A stretch of DNA of 26,040 bases from Mansonella perstans (GCA_037074765.1 JBAMDO010000253.1:42501-68540), one strand, 5' to 3'; shown: positions 11,987 to 22,938, numbered from the stretch's first letter. Translations and numbers: made by a program. The notes: generated from the letters alone by a model not told the origin.

Positions 11987-12812
11987 GCATGATAATTTGC
12001 TTCAATTTGATTAATTATATTGTGAAAACGAAAAATGATATTTTTCGAAACGCTTTAATTTCATTTTTTTTTTTAAAATGATTATAAAAAGACGAGATAA
12101 TATATTTGCTATGCAGTTCGTAATATCCGTGTTTGTAATTTCCAAATCATTTTAGGATGATTTCATCGTATGAAATTTGATTTTTTAAAAATCCATGTGA
12201 TTAAAAAAAGTTTCCATACAAAAAAAGGAAAAAAAAATAATCTGCCTTTCTGTAAGTATAAGTCAAAAAACTATTTTTATCCTAATTTCTTTAACTTTTA
12301 TCTATAATTTATCCATGTCGGTATCTGCTGTTACACGATTTTTTCTTTTGCATTTTTTTTTTGAAAAATTTAATGAAAAATCAATGCAGAAGAAAGACCA
12401 AAAGAATCCATAGCATAAATCTTAATTTTATTTTCAAATTATTTCATTCTGACTTTACAATCTTTGTTTGAAAAAAACAAAAAAAAAAATTTAAAAAATT
12501 TTTCAATACGTTAGCTCTGACATGAGCAATTATACAATTATACGTTTTTAGTAAGTATTAATTAGTGATAACGTTACTTATCATTTATTTTTTTCTTTCA
12601 TGATAACTAAAATTTCACTTAACACACTAATCATTCTGATTATTCAGCTAATCAATACTCTTTTCTTTCAGTGATAGAGCAACAATTACAAATCGGATGC
12701 GGCCATTTAGCAATATTTAAAACGACTTTTAGTACTAATTATTGATTAATTATTAATTATTATTAATGTATTAATTATTATATAATCGATCTATCGTTGT
12801 TTAAAAATTCTG

Positions 12813-12836
12813 TTTTTTTTTTTTTTTTTTTTTTTT
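12813..12836. repeat. Poly(T) run of 24
   Basis: On the minus strand this is a poly(A) tract directly after a GC-richer segment (about 12837-12975) that contains a strong hairpin. Unit plus 3' poly(A) is the shape of a retroposed transcript or SINE-like copy, though no target-site duplication was confirmed. Confidence 0.7.
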
Positions 12837-12932
12837 CAACTTGAATACATTTATTATCTCTGATCGCATTTATTGGTGAAAGCGAACCTTTTAGGATATT
12901 AAGCATTGAACGAATACGATATGTAGAATTTC

Positions 12933-12951
12933 TTGTCGCTTTTAGCGACAA
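12933..12951. repeat. Perfect hairpin, 8-bp stem with 3-nt loop
   Basis: TTGTCGCT at 12933-12940 is the exact reverse complement of AGCGACAA at 12944-12951, separated by TTT. This is a compact, GC-containing stem in AT-rich surroundings. It has no T run directly after it on the plus strand. On the minus strand a poly(A) tract follows about 100 nt later. Confidence 0.75.
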
Positions 12952-14072
12952 TTCGGTTAGATTAAAATTACAGTAATTCAAGTCAACAAAGATTTGACAA
13001 ACTTAACAGGTAGTATTTTAAGCTTGCTAAAAATTTGATTTACTTTAGCTTGACAAACGTAGATAGATCGTACAACAATGATGCATTAATGGTAATCTTT
13101 GTGTTTGTTAAGTTTGCAGGAAAAGAATGAAATCCAGAACTTAAAGTGATAGCATATTCTTAAAGTTGAATTTAAAGACTTGAACTAAATTGTATATTAA
13201 TTCATGCATACACTTCATGATCAAATTTCATTCTTCAAATGATAATTTTAGCAAGCTGAAGACGAAATTCAAGAATCATTCATCGTATTACAATTGAATT
13301 CATCATCGAAATCTTTTTTTTTTTTTTTTCAATTCACTAAATCCTATTTTGAGAAATGCATGGAGAATGCCTTTATGTGGTTTTAAAGGAAATTAATTCA
13401 TGTTTCACTATTCGCCAATTTCCATTTGAAATATGTAAACTGAGAACTGGAACTGAATGTTACGCACTGAATGGATGGAATGTTACTAATGAAAAACAGG
13501 AAAAACAAAAATCATCCTGAAGGATTTATCCAAGAAGAAGAAAAAAGGTCGATGACAAATGACAAGTTTAGCAAATAATATTTAAAATGTTGCGGTCACA
13601 GATCGTATCAATTAGAAGACAGAATTAAAATTTTAAAATTGTTAATTACAAAAATCTTGAAACTATTTAAACATTTCATCAAGTATATCTATATCTTTTA
13701 ATGTATATTTGGCTATTTGGCAAACAGTTTTCTTTTTTACTGAACTAAAATAAAATTGAAAAGGCCTGCTAATAATTGAAATTAAGTTTTAAGCTTTTCT
13801 GATTACAACTATATCAATGAAATGATTTGCTCAGAAGATATGGAAAGAAGACATAAATTTTGCGTTAGATATTAAAAGAAATCGAATTTTAAGAAAGACG
13901 GCAAAATTATTGGGCAAATTGCAATATTTATTCTGTCAATTAGCAGGTTTAGTGATAAGTAATTAACAGATAGTAATAATTAGTGAAATTACAAAATTTG
14001 AAAGAAATAGCAGTAAAGGGGTGGGATTAAAAATGCCACTGATAAGATTCCATTTGCTTATTTTATCATTTT

Positions 14073-15365
14073 TCAATTTTCCACTCCATTTGTTGAAGGA
14101 GCGAAGAGTTGTAGGCATGTACGAAATTTTATGTTGCGGAAGCAATTCTTGCTGCAAAAAAAAACAATTAATTAAGGATTTAGGTTAATTAATGTGAAGT
14201 TTCTTTGTCAACAATGATTACATAAAACATGTTTTTTTTTCCGACGGATTTAAATGTTGGATGGGTAAATTAGAAAAGTTTCTCTCACTAAGTTGCAATA
14301 AATCTGATAATGATCATTCAATCTTAATTAAAAATAAATAAAATATTTCACTGTTCTAAAATTTATTTATTTTTAACAAGAATACCAAACATTATAAGAC
14401 GAACCGACATTCAGCTCGTAGACTATTCTCTTCATAGGAAAACATTTCATGACAAAGTTCACAAACTCGATCCATAACAGCATGTAGTGATTGATCGCGA
14501 TAAATTCCACAATTCGGATCAATTTCCGTCCAATTTTTCTCAGCTGATCGTTTTAGCAAGTGCATTAGGTGAAAAGTGTTTGTGAAATCCTAAAGTTGAT
14601 CAAGTTGGAAAATCGGTGAGATGAATCAAAAACTAGGAAACAAACTAATACTTTTATTAAACAACAAAAAAAAAAACAAGCAAATAAACAGAAAAAGCAA
14701 TTTCATGAGAATATCTTTCCGCACAAGAGCATCTCTCCAATATAAGCAAAACTTACTCCCACTAAAATTATTAAAATTATTAAAATAAAACCCAAACAGA
14801 CGGCATAAATAAGAAAGAAAAAAAATTTGTTCCTTCTTCATCAACTTCAAATCAAACAAACACTGAGGCACATAAACAAATAACAGAAAAAAAAACTTGT
14901 AGTTGAACTAATACAGGAGTGGATAATCTCATACAAGAGTAACCTGGATAATCCTGCTGACCAAAATTAATAAAAATTAAATAACCTACCCGTACAAATA
15001 ATAAAGTTTTAAAAAAACAATGGCTAATTATATGAATAAAAAATAAATAATGAAATCCTCTACCAATAGCTAAAGCTAAAAAACACAAACCAATTTGAGA
15101 TGCTCAATGATACCTTAATGCGGGATCACTTGAAACTTTTGCATCATTCGCTAAAATTAATGATTTGCAAAAAGGAAAAGAAAAAAGAAAACATGTCACA
15201 TACTTCATAAAGTTTGTTTGGTTGATATTCATGTTGTACAAAACTTCTTAATGGAATAATCGGATGAAATAAAATAAATATTATCAACAGTGGTAGCATT
15301 CGTTTACTACTTTGTTGTGATTTTGAATTTACATTACCCAATTGTTGACCAAAAATGTTAGTCAT
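14073..15365 (-). CDS. CHH/ITP-superfamily neuropeptide precursor, three exons
   Basis: Minus-strand exons in reading order: 15365-15204, 14589-14405 and 14151-14073. They total 426 nt, encoding 141 aa plus stop. A hydrophobic signal sequence (MLPLLIIFILF, about 23-33) is followed by a propeptide, a dibasic KR (67-68) suitable for prohormone convertase cleavage, and a six-cysteine domain. Cysteines fall at 81, 97, 100, 115, 119 and 128, with intervals of 15, 2, 14, 3 and 8 residues. Arthropod crustacean hyperglycemic hormone / ion transport peptide has 15, 2, 12, 3 and 8. Further matches are DRVCELC before the third cysteine, RAEC-RKNCF across the splice and a final TCLQLF. The second intron splits the Arg codon right after the fourth cysteine, near the conserved and alternatively spliced intron site of arthropod genes. 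Arthropod members are secreted hormones regulating metabolism, ion transport and moulting; the worm function is unknown. M1 lies 3 nt after an acceptor. M23 is an alternative start with a tidier signal peptide. Confidence 0.85.
14635..15125 (-). pseudogene. nad5: NUMT: decayed mitochondrial nad5 fragment in intron 1
   Basis: Minus-strand translation gives ASQIGLCFLALAIG, FIHIISHCFFKTLLF, VGYLI and FGQQD (about 14900-15103), the typical nematode NADH dehydrogenase subunit 5 core. In another frame it gives FCLYWRDALVRKDILMK (about 14700-14760), also ND5-like. The inferred coding strand is extremely T-rich, as nematode mtDNA is. In-frame TGA codons at 15104-15106 and 14852-14854 would read as Trp in mitochondrial code. 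The two homologous parts are out of frame and separated by about 110 nt of poorly matching sequence, so the copy is broken. It lies inside the first intron of the CHH/ITP-like gene, in the same orientation. Edges are approximate and identity is from memory of the family. Confidence 0.65.
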
Positions 15366-15368
15366 TTC

Positions 15369-15377
15369 CTGAAAAAT
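15369..15377 (-). promoter_or_regulatory. Probable spliced-leader trans-splice acceptor (CHH/ITP-like gene)
   Basis: On the minus strand TTATTTTTCAG ends 3 nt before the ATG at 15365. It is a textbook nematode acceptor with no obvious upstream coding exon. Trans-splicing here would make the ATG at 15365 the first start codon of the mRNA. Confidence 0.55.
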
Positions 15378-16850
15378 AAGCAAATTTTTAATGGGATTCA
15401 TCAAATTTTTGCAAAAAAAATAACATAGAAGGAAGCATATCTACGAATAATAACAATAAATACTAAATCACTTTCCTGTAAGATTATCATTTTTGTTGAG
15501 GCAATACGATGTTAGATTATCTGCAAAGTGTATGTTGCAATCGATCAAATACTTGTTTTGATTTCTTTTTTTTACCGAGTTCATTAGAGAAATTTAATTA
15601 ATGGCCACAATCTTTCACAATGCTGCGCAAAATATATTATTGAATTTCAAGAGGAAATTTAACAAATTCATAAGGTCATTTTAGTTTAAAGGTATGATTT
15701 CGTCATTCGGTCATATGGAAGTTTCTCTGCCGGAACCATTATTGAAAGTTTGTTTTCCGCCTGACAATTTGAACTATTTTAAAATGGCAACCAAAAGTCA
15801 CACTCAAACTTTTATAACCACTCACAATGCTGCACTTTCTTAAAATCATTATGTCGGAATGCCAAAAAAATTGTACTTCATTAATTCAGTGATATTGTAG
15901 CTACGCTATGCAAGAGAAAATATGAAGTTTTGAGTAAAGAGAGAAGGAAAGGACAAAATAAGCCAGTGAAGTTTTCAAAAATTGCTTGAAAAAGTAAATC
16001 GAGATAGGTAGACAACTATTGTGATTGATTTAGAACGATAAATTTTTACAATAATAAATATTATTTAAAAATTTCGTTCAATCCAACATACTTTCCTGGT
16101 ATTTTGTTAAAGCAAAACAGCACTACTATTATCAATGTAAAATTTACAGCCCGTTGGCTTGATTTTTAATTCCTTTAAAAGAAGTTTAATTATTGACCGC
16201 AATCATTTGTGATCTCTAAAATTCTGATATAACAAACCTTCAGTGCAATATCAAATGCGAAAAATCAATTTGTAAATTTTATTGTTAACACCTCTAAATT
16301 TTACTTAAATTAATTATAATTCGCTTTTCCTATTTGTTATAACGGAAATCATCAAGCGACATTTATTTTTCTTCGTGAAAAAAAATTATTGCAGTCAATC
16401 AATAATGCAAATATATTGCTTGTTTGACCCCGTTGAACTTTGCAAAAATGTTTGTTCATGAAATTATTATTTGTCTCTATATGAATTCATACATTTTTGA
16501 AATGATTATTTTAAATTTTAACCAAAAAAAATATAAATGTTAAAATTAAACATTTCAATATTTTTTAATAGAGAAACGGGAAAAGAATGAAACTACAAAT
16601 AGGGTAGTAACAAATTTAAACCTTTATAAATGAGTCCGACATAATATGCAATTATTCAATTCTTTAGCGAAGTAATAATTGAAACTTTTATGATTGAAAT
16701 ATTCAACATTAGTTATCACCAAAAAAAAAAAAAAAAAGTACTTGTTCGTGTTTAAATTGAATAGAATGATATGAGGTGGATAAATTTGACATTTTTACTG
16801 TCACATTATTTCCATAAATATCTCATTACAACTCAAAAGTTCAATTTAAA

Positions 16851-16941
16851 AATGTCGCATTATAAGCAGCGATGTATTTGACACTAAAGGCGTGGAACTA
16901 AAATTAACTTTTCATTGTGCCTACGATATAAATTAATTCAC
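16851..16941. repeat. Diverged direct repeat, copy 1
   Basis: This segment matches 17204-17299 along its length: AATGTC at the start, GCAGC near the middle, then an identical 19-bp core AAAATTAACTTTTCATTGT and CTACGAT. The copies are about 350 bp apart in the same orientation and differ by substitutions and small indels. This is most likely an old segmental duplication. Confidence 0.65.
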
Positions 16942-17203
16942 TTTCTACGATTTTATACATTCATATTTTAAAATTTAAAAAACACGCAAAATATATTTTG
17001 ATAATTTGCACAATATCAATTGATAAGCAGAAATAAAAGAAGAAATATTAATTGATCACTCAAAATTTTAGCTTTTAACTAATCAATAATAATATTCAAT
17101 AACTATAACTAAAGGTTTGCTTACAATCTTTTTTTTCAACAACTAATTAATTCAATTTAAAATAGTAATTAATAAGTAGGACATGTAAAATTTCACATTC
17201 AAG

Positions 17204-17299
17204 AATGTCATTTTATATTTAGCAGCAGTGCATTTAACATTTAAGATTTAAGAATTAAAATTAACTTTTCATTGTTTCTACGATGTCAATTGATTTACA
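17204..17299. repeat. Diverged direct repeat, copy 2
   Basis: Second copy of the repeat at 16851-16941. The order AATGTC, GCAGCAGTGCATTTAACA, the shared 19-bp core, then CTACGATGTCAATTGATT is preserved. The more AT-rich first half has diverged most. Confidence 0.65.
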
Positions 17300-18523
17300 T
17301 AATTTGATGTTAGAAAGAATTCTTTCATTGATACAATAGTTTTAATTGTTGTAAAATGATGACCTTCTATTCTTCATATTGTAATAAAGTATGGTTTTCT
17401 TTTTCAATGTTTATAGTATGCAAATAATTTTAATTAGATCATTCTTACAAACTTCAAAAAATTATCCATTTTTATAATTTCTTTTTTTTAAAATGTTCAC
17501 GTCATTTTATATTTTCTATAACTTTGTAAAATTTCACATGTGTATGTGTTAATGCATATCTTTTACATATTCATAGCAATACATTTTATGGCTATAAAAT
17601 TCTTCAATTTTTTATTCGAACAATGTGAAATGCATCGATGGTCGGTAAACAAAAAAAAAAAACACAAAAAAAAAAATAAAAAAAACTGATATAATTCCTA
17701 TAATTAGCACAAATTGTTAACTGTAGTAATTACATCAGTTTTTTTTTCAATATGATTCATGATTTTTTTCAATTAGCGGTATAACCAGTAAAAAAAAGGT
17801 AAATTAAATTCATAAAAAAGTTCATTTAAACAATAATTGCATATTTACTCGTTTCACAGTGGAATAAAACAATCAGTTATATTTTTCTTTTCTTTTGTCT
17901 GTTCAAAATTTTAAAAATTAATAAAATTTCGAAATTTAATAGAAAGAATCATTGCTTTCTTTTTTTGGTATGCTTTAAGAAGGATGGTAATAAATTGTTT
18001 TAAATTCAAAACAAATTTAGTATTTCTTTCACATTTTTTTTTCTTTGGTGAGAAAGTTAAGTGAGAGAAGTAAATTGAGTTGAAGCATGAAAGCAATAAT
18101 TATATTATTAATTAAACGAAAAAAGCTCTTTTAATTTATAATAAATGACGCAAATATCTAACAAATCTTGAATTGAATTGGATTTTCGATTCATGGAATA
18201 GAATGAAAGTAATAATTCTATTCGTATTTTATAAAAATTTTCAAGTATAAATTATTTATACACACCATTTTACTGTTAATTAACATACCAAAAATTACTT
18301 TATGATACGAAGGAAATATCAATTGTTATACTGTAGCGCAAACTCATATAGCTAATTACTAATGAATTTTTAAGAAACAAACTTCCGGAAAACCGAACAT
18401 TACGATTAATAAAGCTTTCTGGAAAAAAACACGGAAAAAGAATTTGACAAATTTTTAAATCAACTTGAGCGTGAAATGTTGATTACCATTTTCAGATCTG
18501 TTATGTTTAAACTATTATTCGTG

Positions 18524-18550
18524 TTTTTTTTTTTTTTTTTTTTTTTTTTT
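18524..18550. repeat. Poly(T) run of 27
   Basis: An uninterrupted T27, third of the long T runs in the window. No adjacent element body was recognised. Confidence 0.8.
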
Positions 18551-20074
18551 ATGGTACTTTAGCTGCAGTATATTTTTTAGATAATCAAAAGTTGAAGAAA
18601 ATAAAAAAGAGTTAAAGAAGTTTTGAATTTCTTTTTTCAGTTTGCAGTCAATACTACAACGTTGATTAAATTTGTGTAATAGGGTACAATATTTTAAAAG
18701 GCTCAAATTTTTTAAAAACTAAAAAGTCAATTTTTTTCTCTCATACATTCCGCCATGACATCATGCAGTTTATGCGTTTAGTGTTAGCTAGAAATGTCTT
18801 TCTTGTCTTCAAAGTTTTAGACCCAGGTGTTATAAGATCTGTTATTTACAAATTCAATTTATTGAAATACCGTTGCACACTCTGTTCGTTTTCAAATCTC
18901 TATTTTCAATTATTAATATTTCAGAACAAATTTAATTCGAACTTTGAAATTTAATAGATTTTTGATCTCGAACTCCTAATCAGATATAGCTTCAACCAAA
19001 AAAAGGAAATGGAAACAAAGAAAAAACGAAATATATTAAAATTTCTTGATTGTTGAAATATTCATAATTTCGAAGTTCACTTTTTTTTTAACAATAATTA
19101 ATTCATATGGATACTTGTGCTGTTAATATGAAAGCAGTAAGCAATATTTCAAAATCAGTACAAATCAAAAAATTTAAGTATCAATTAATAGCTGTGATGT
19201 ATTGCTGAAATGAAAAGGCATCAAAGTTCAAATTATGGCAAAGTGCAAGTATAAATAATTAATTAAATGAAATTTCTGCCAAAAAAAGTATCTTTTTACT
19301 CAATTAATTCAGATTTTTGGTCATTCAAATTTTGTCATTCAAAAATTAGATTTTTGATCATTCAAAAACTCAAATATTCTGTATTCTATGTGTCCTTTTA
19401 ATTTTTAACAAATAAAAAATTTAAAAGATAATGTTACTGCGGTAAAACAAACTGATCAGGTAATATCTATGCGATATTTCCAAAAAACTTTGTCTTCACA
19501 TTAAAAAAAAAGGAGATCCTAATGATTTTTTAATTCGAAGAAAGCAGAGAAAAAAACTGTCATTTTTGGAATATCATTATAGTTTGTGCTGCCATTTTGA
19601 TTATTTAATATTCTTCACTTCTTTTTTTGAATTTTCTAAAAAAAATGCATACTTTCGATGTTAGAATAATAATTTGAAAATTACAAACTTTTATTATGAA
19701 CATCATGGATTTGTCCACTCTAACATTTTGACATTTATTTGAAGTAAATTTGATGGAGGAATTAGTAATTTAACTAAAAATAATAATTGGTTAGTAAATT
19801 TACAATTAATGAATAAAAATAAATAAAAAATAAATATTTTTGGGTATAATTAAACAAAAGAATAAATATTTATAAATGAAAAAGGAAGTAATAAATTTTA
19901 TATCTGGTATGTACAGGATGATTAAAAAGTTTTGATTTTTTATTTCATTTTCTTTCAAAAAGAGATTGAATCAAAACATTCATAACTTAATTTTAAATTC
20001 ATCGTGACATTTATGATTTGGGCGGCATAGAAGATGACAAAACTTTAAATGGATAATTAAGTAGTAAATTGCAG

Positions 20075-20214
20075 GTGTCATCCAATGTATCGAATATGCT
20101 GGAAGCATAAGGTCATACTCATGGCACATGCCAATAGATTGCACTTTTGACAATGAAGCAGCAAATCGAATTGATAATTTAAACAAAAAGTTCCAACATA
20201 TTATTTTATTTTAG
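20075..20214 (+). other. Possible orphan terminal exon
   Basis: After an acceptor TTGCAG, the frame starting with two leftover bases is open for 45 codons to a TAG at 20212-20214. It contains CIEYAGSIRSYSW and IDCTFDNEAANR. Base composition is GC-richer than the surroundings. The 18763 ORF could supply a first exon ending ...DP-G with a donor at about 18825 in matching phase, giving a short protein of about 66-70 aa. The opposite strand is also open (19980-20186). No family was recognised, so this is a lead rather than a gene call. Confidence 0.25.
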
Positions 20215-21503
20215 TGTAGCCTTTTATCTTAAATGCTTTAGCGAAAAAAAAAATTGAAAAAGGTTCAAGAAATTTGAATATGAACTCTAACTTCCTTTCC
20301 GTATACTTTATCACAATAAGTTTGTCATTTGCCGACGAATAGCTCATTAGAATTATTTCCTTTCAAGGTGTAACTTGCGTTTGCTTTGCGGATTGAAAAT
20401 GTGAAAGGTCATGAATAGAAAATGAAATATTTTCCACGGCAATATATTTGTATTACGAATTGTTTTTTCTCACATTTCCCAGTGAAACCAATGGAATTTC
20501 TCACTTCGAAGTTTATTCGATGAATTTTGGATAAATTTTGGGTTATTAGATGACAAAATCAATTTTATTTTGGTGCAGTATTTTTTCTTTCAGTATAATG
20601 AAAAATGATTGCTTTAATATTGTAGAAGTAGTATGAGAGTTACAGTGACAGTTACCGGTTCCACACGTGATATACAAATAGAAAAAAATGAATAAATCAA
20701 GTTTGGGTTCTAGCTTTATTTTAGCAAAACATAATTTCTGAAATGGCTTGCTTTGATTGCAATATCGAACACAATAAGGCAAGGTGTTTTAATGGGAAAA
20801 AAATAAGTTAAAGCTTTCAGTTAACCATAAATTAAAATAAATGATTGACCTTAGAAGTTGGCTTTGTCAGTTTTTTTTTCAGAATTTCGTACTAGACCAA
20901 ATATGACTTACAACTGCACAAAAGTTCTGATAGCCTTGTAGTAAAAAAGGTCACAGCAATTCTTGCAATTTCTTTATTTTACAATTCAAAATGTCATCGA
21001 AAAATTCAAATAATACAGCAAATTGTCACAAATGACCAACATCATTTGAGGTTGCATATGAGTGGTGGAACTTCGAAGCGACCATTTGAAAGAAACAGTG
21101 GTTGAGATTCAAAAATTTTCTAAATTGCTGCAATTGATAATTGAACGTTAATTGTAAATATTGCTATTTTGTTTCATTTTTAAAATTTGAAATTCTTATT
21201 TCGTTTTTATTGATATACTTGTGACATTCTCGATATAAACTTCACTTAAGTATTTCACTTTAGCTGAACAGATTGCATGCACACATTCGCTTATCCACAT
21301 GCTTCATATCACAAATAAAACTTATTTGAAATGCCGGAAAAAAATTCCAGAAAAAGAAAAAAAATACTATTGAAAGTTTCAGTTCATTTCCTGTTAAAAA
21401 CGATAATGGAAAATTTTCAAAAGTTTCACATCCAATCATTTTTGTTGAATAAGTAGTGAATGTAAATCAAAATTTAGTCTGTATAAACAATTTCTTTCCA
21501 CAG

Positions 21504-21631
21504 CCAAAGAAGGGCATTCTGGTGACACTGATGACCACGCCTTCCTCATTATCACGCGTCATCTAAGTTATTTCCGGCATTACCAGACACGTTTTCACCT
21601 TACAAGCTATTTCAGAAGAAAGCACTCCTGA
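21504..21631 (+). other. Possible orphan terminal exon in GC-rich island
   Basis: An acceptor TTTCCACAG is followed by about 128 bp of locally high GC. One frame is open for 41 codons (KEGHSGDTDDHAFLIITRHL near its start, basic RRKHS at its end) to a TGA at 21629-21631. A second frame reads PKKGILVTLMTTPSSL before a stop. I do not recognise either product. It may be an exon, a conserved non-coding element or chance. Confidence 0.22.
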
Positions 21632-22854
21632 TATTTATTCATTTAAATCTATTTTTTTCCCGTTACTTTTACATTCTTTTATCTTGCTTTCTGTCACATT
21701 TAGTACCAAAATTTAAAAAAAAGACGGAAAAGAAATTTCATTTGCATTTTCAAAATTAATTTCAAACAATTATTGTTTAATAACTGGGAAGATTCGATCA
21801 ATTTATGCTACAGTAATTTAGATTTTTTTTTGATATATGAATTGTAAATTATTATAAATTTGTTTGAAATTGCATTAGGCAAACTTAGACAATATAGTTA
21901 AATTTTTAAATTATTGTTAACTAAGCTTAACTATTATTTGCCAGGAAAACTTTAAAGTGCATCTATTTATATGAATTTAAAATTTGAAAATAACAAACGA
22001 TTCCACAAAGCGAAATTGAAAATTTACCTGTTTCACTTCCTCTCGAAGTAATTCTATGTAAATAAAATGAATGAAAAAATTACAACGTTTCACGTTATTA
22101 TTTTAAATCAAATGAATTTTTATTTGTTTTTTCAATAATTTGAAAATGATAAATGGTTCCAAAAACTGAAGATGATAAGGTGACGATCGTATTTACGCTA
22201 TTCAATTTTTTTCATATGGCAATAATTTTTTTTTCTTTATATTTTACGAAATAATTCACAAATTCTGTTATTTATTTTTTAAAAAAAAATTTTTTTTCCA
22301 GCAGAAATAATGCAATGTTGAAACAAGTTTCACTTCTATCATTTACATTTTATCCTTGATTACTGACCAATGGACAGGTAAGCATAGAGTAGAAAGACAT
22401 ACAACAAACGACATTTAAATTCTTTTTAAAAAATTAAGGAACGACAAAACTTTTTTTGCAATAACATTTTTATCTTAGATTGAAAAATAAATTGGATAAT
22501 AAATAATGGATTAGTGGAGAGGATGAAAAGAAGAAAATGACTAAAACACTTTTGTTTTTTAACTTTTTATCTGATTTTTTCCTTCACTGATATTTTACAT
22601 TTTAAATTTCAATAAAGTATAAAAGACAAATTTCAAGCAGTATAATTTAAATTTAATTAATTTTTTTTTAATTTGCTTTTAACTTTATTTAACTTTACTT
22701 TTAATTTACTTTACTTAATCTACTTTTAATTTTTAATTTATTTATAATTTAAATTTACTTGAAAAAATGAAAAAAATTTTTTTTCATCTTAACTCTGATG
22801 TTTCTTAAATAAATGGAAAAGTGAAATGATGAAGACAAATTATTATAAGTATAA

Positions 22855-22863
22855 TTCTTTCAG
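22855..22863 (+). promoter_or_regulatory. Candidate trans-splice acceptor (TIKI-like gene)
   Basis: TTCTTTCAG matches the nematode acceptor consensus and lies 75 nt upstream of the signal-peptide ATG at 22939. A weaker ATTATCAG at about 22924-22931 is closer. No upstream exon is evident. Confidence 0.4.
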
Positions 22864-22938
22864 AAGAAGGAGATAAAAAACTATGCCATTCAATAGTGTG
22901 AAATTATTATTGTTACCATCATTATTATCAGTACTGTT

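Larger units (their letters stand above)
8817..14072. other. About 5.2 kb non-coding region
   Basis: AT-rich sequence lies between the 5' end of the LAPTM4-like gene and the 3' end of the CHH/ITP-like gene. It contains the CAT/ATT repeat at 10543-10670, a GA-rich tract at 11924-11986, homopolymer runs including T24 at 12813-12836 and T17 at about 13313-13329, and a strong small hairpin at 12933-12951. I found no exon chain of recognisable coding character. The promoter of the LAPTM4-like gene should lie at the low-coordinate end. Confidence 0.5.
15380..22854. other. About 7.5 kb AT-rich region, no supported gene
   Basis: This spacer lies between divergent genes (CHH/ITP-like on minus, TIKI-like on plus). 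It contains the promoter side of both, the diverged direct repeat at 16851-16941 and 17204-17299, T27 at 18524-18550, and two GC-richer islands (20075-20214 and 21504-21631) with open frames right after splice acceptors. An ORF at 18763-18954 begins with a hydrophobic stretch. None forms a recognised protein. Confidence 0.45.

Noticed and set aside
14626..15088. Two overlapping hydrophobic ORFs on minus as independent membrane-protein genes
   Set aside because: Their peptides match mitochondrial ND5 motifs, lie in different frames and sit within an intron, so a NUMT explains them.
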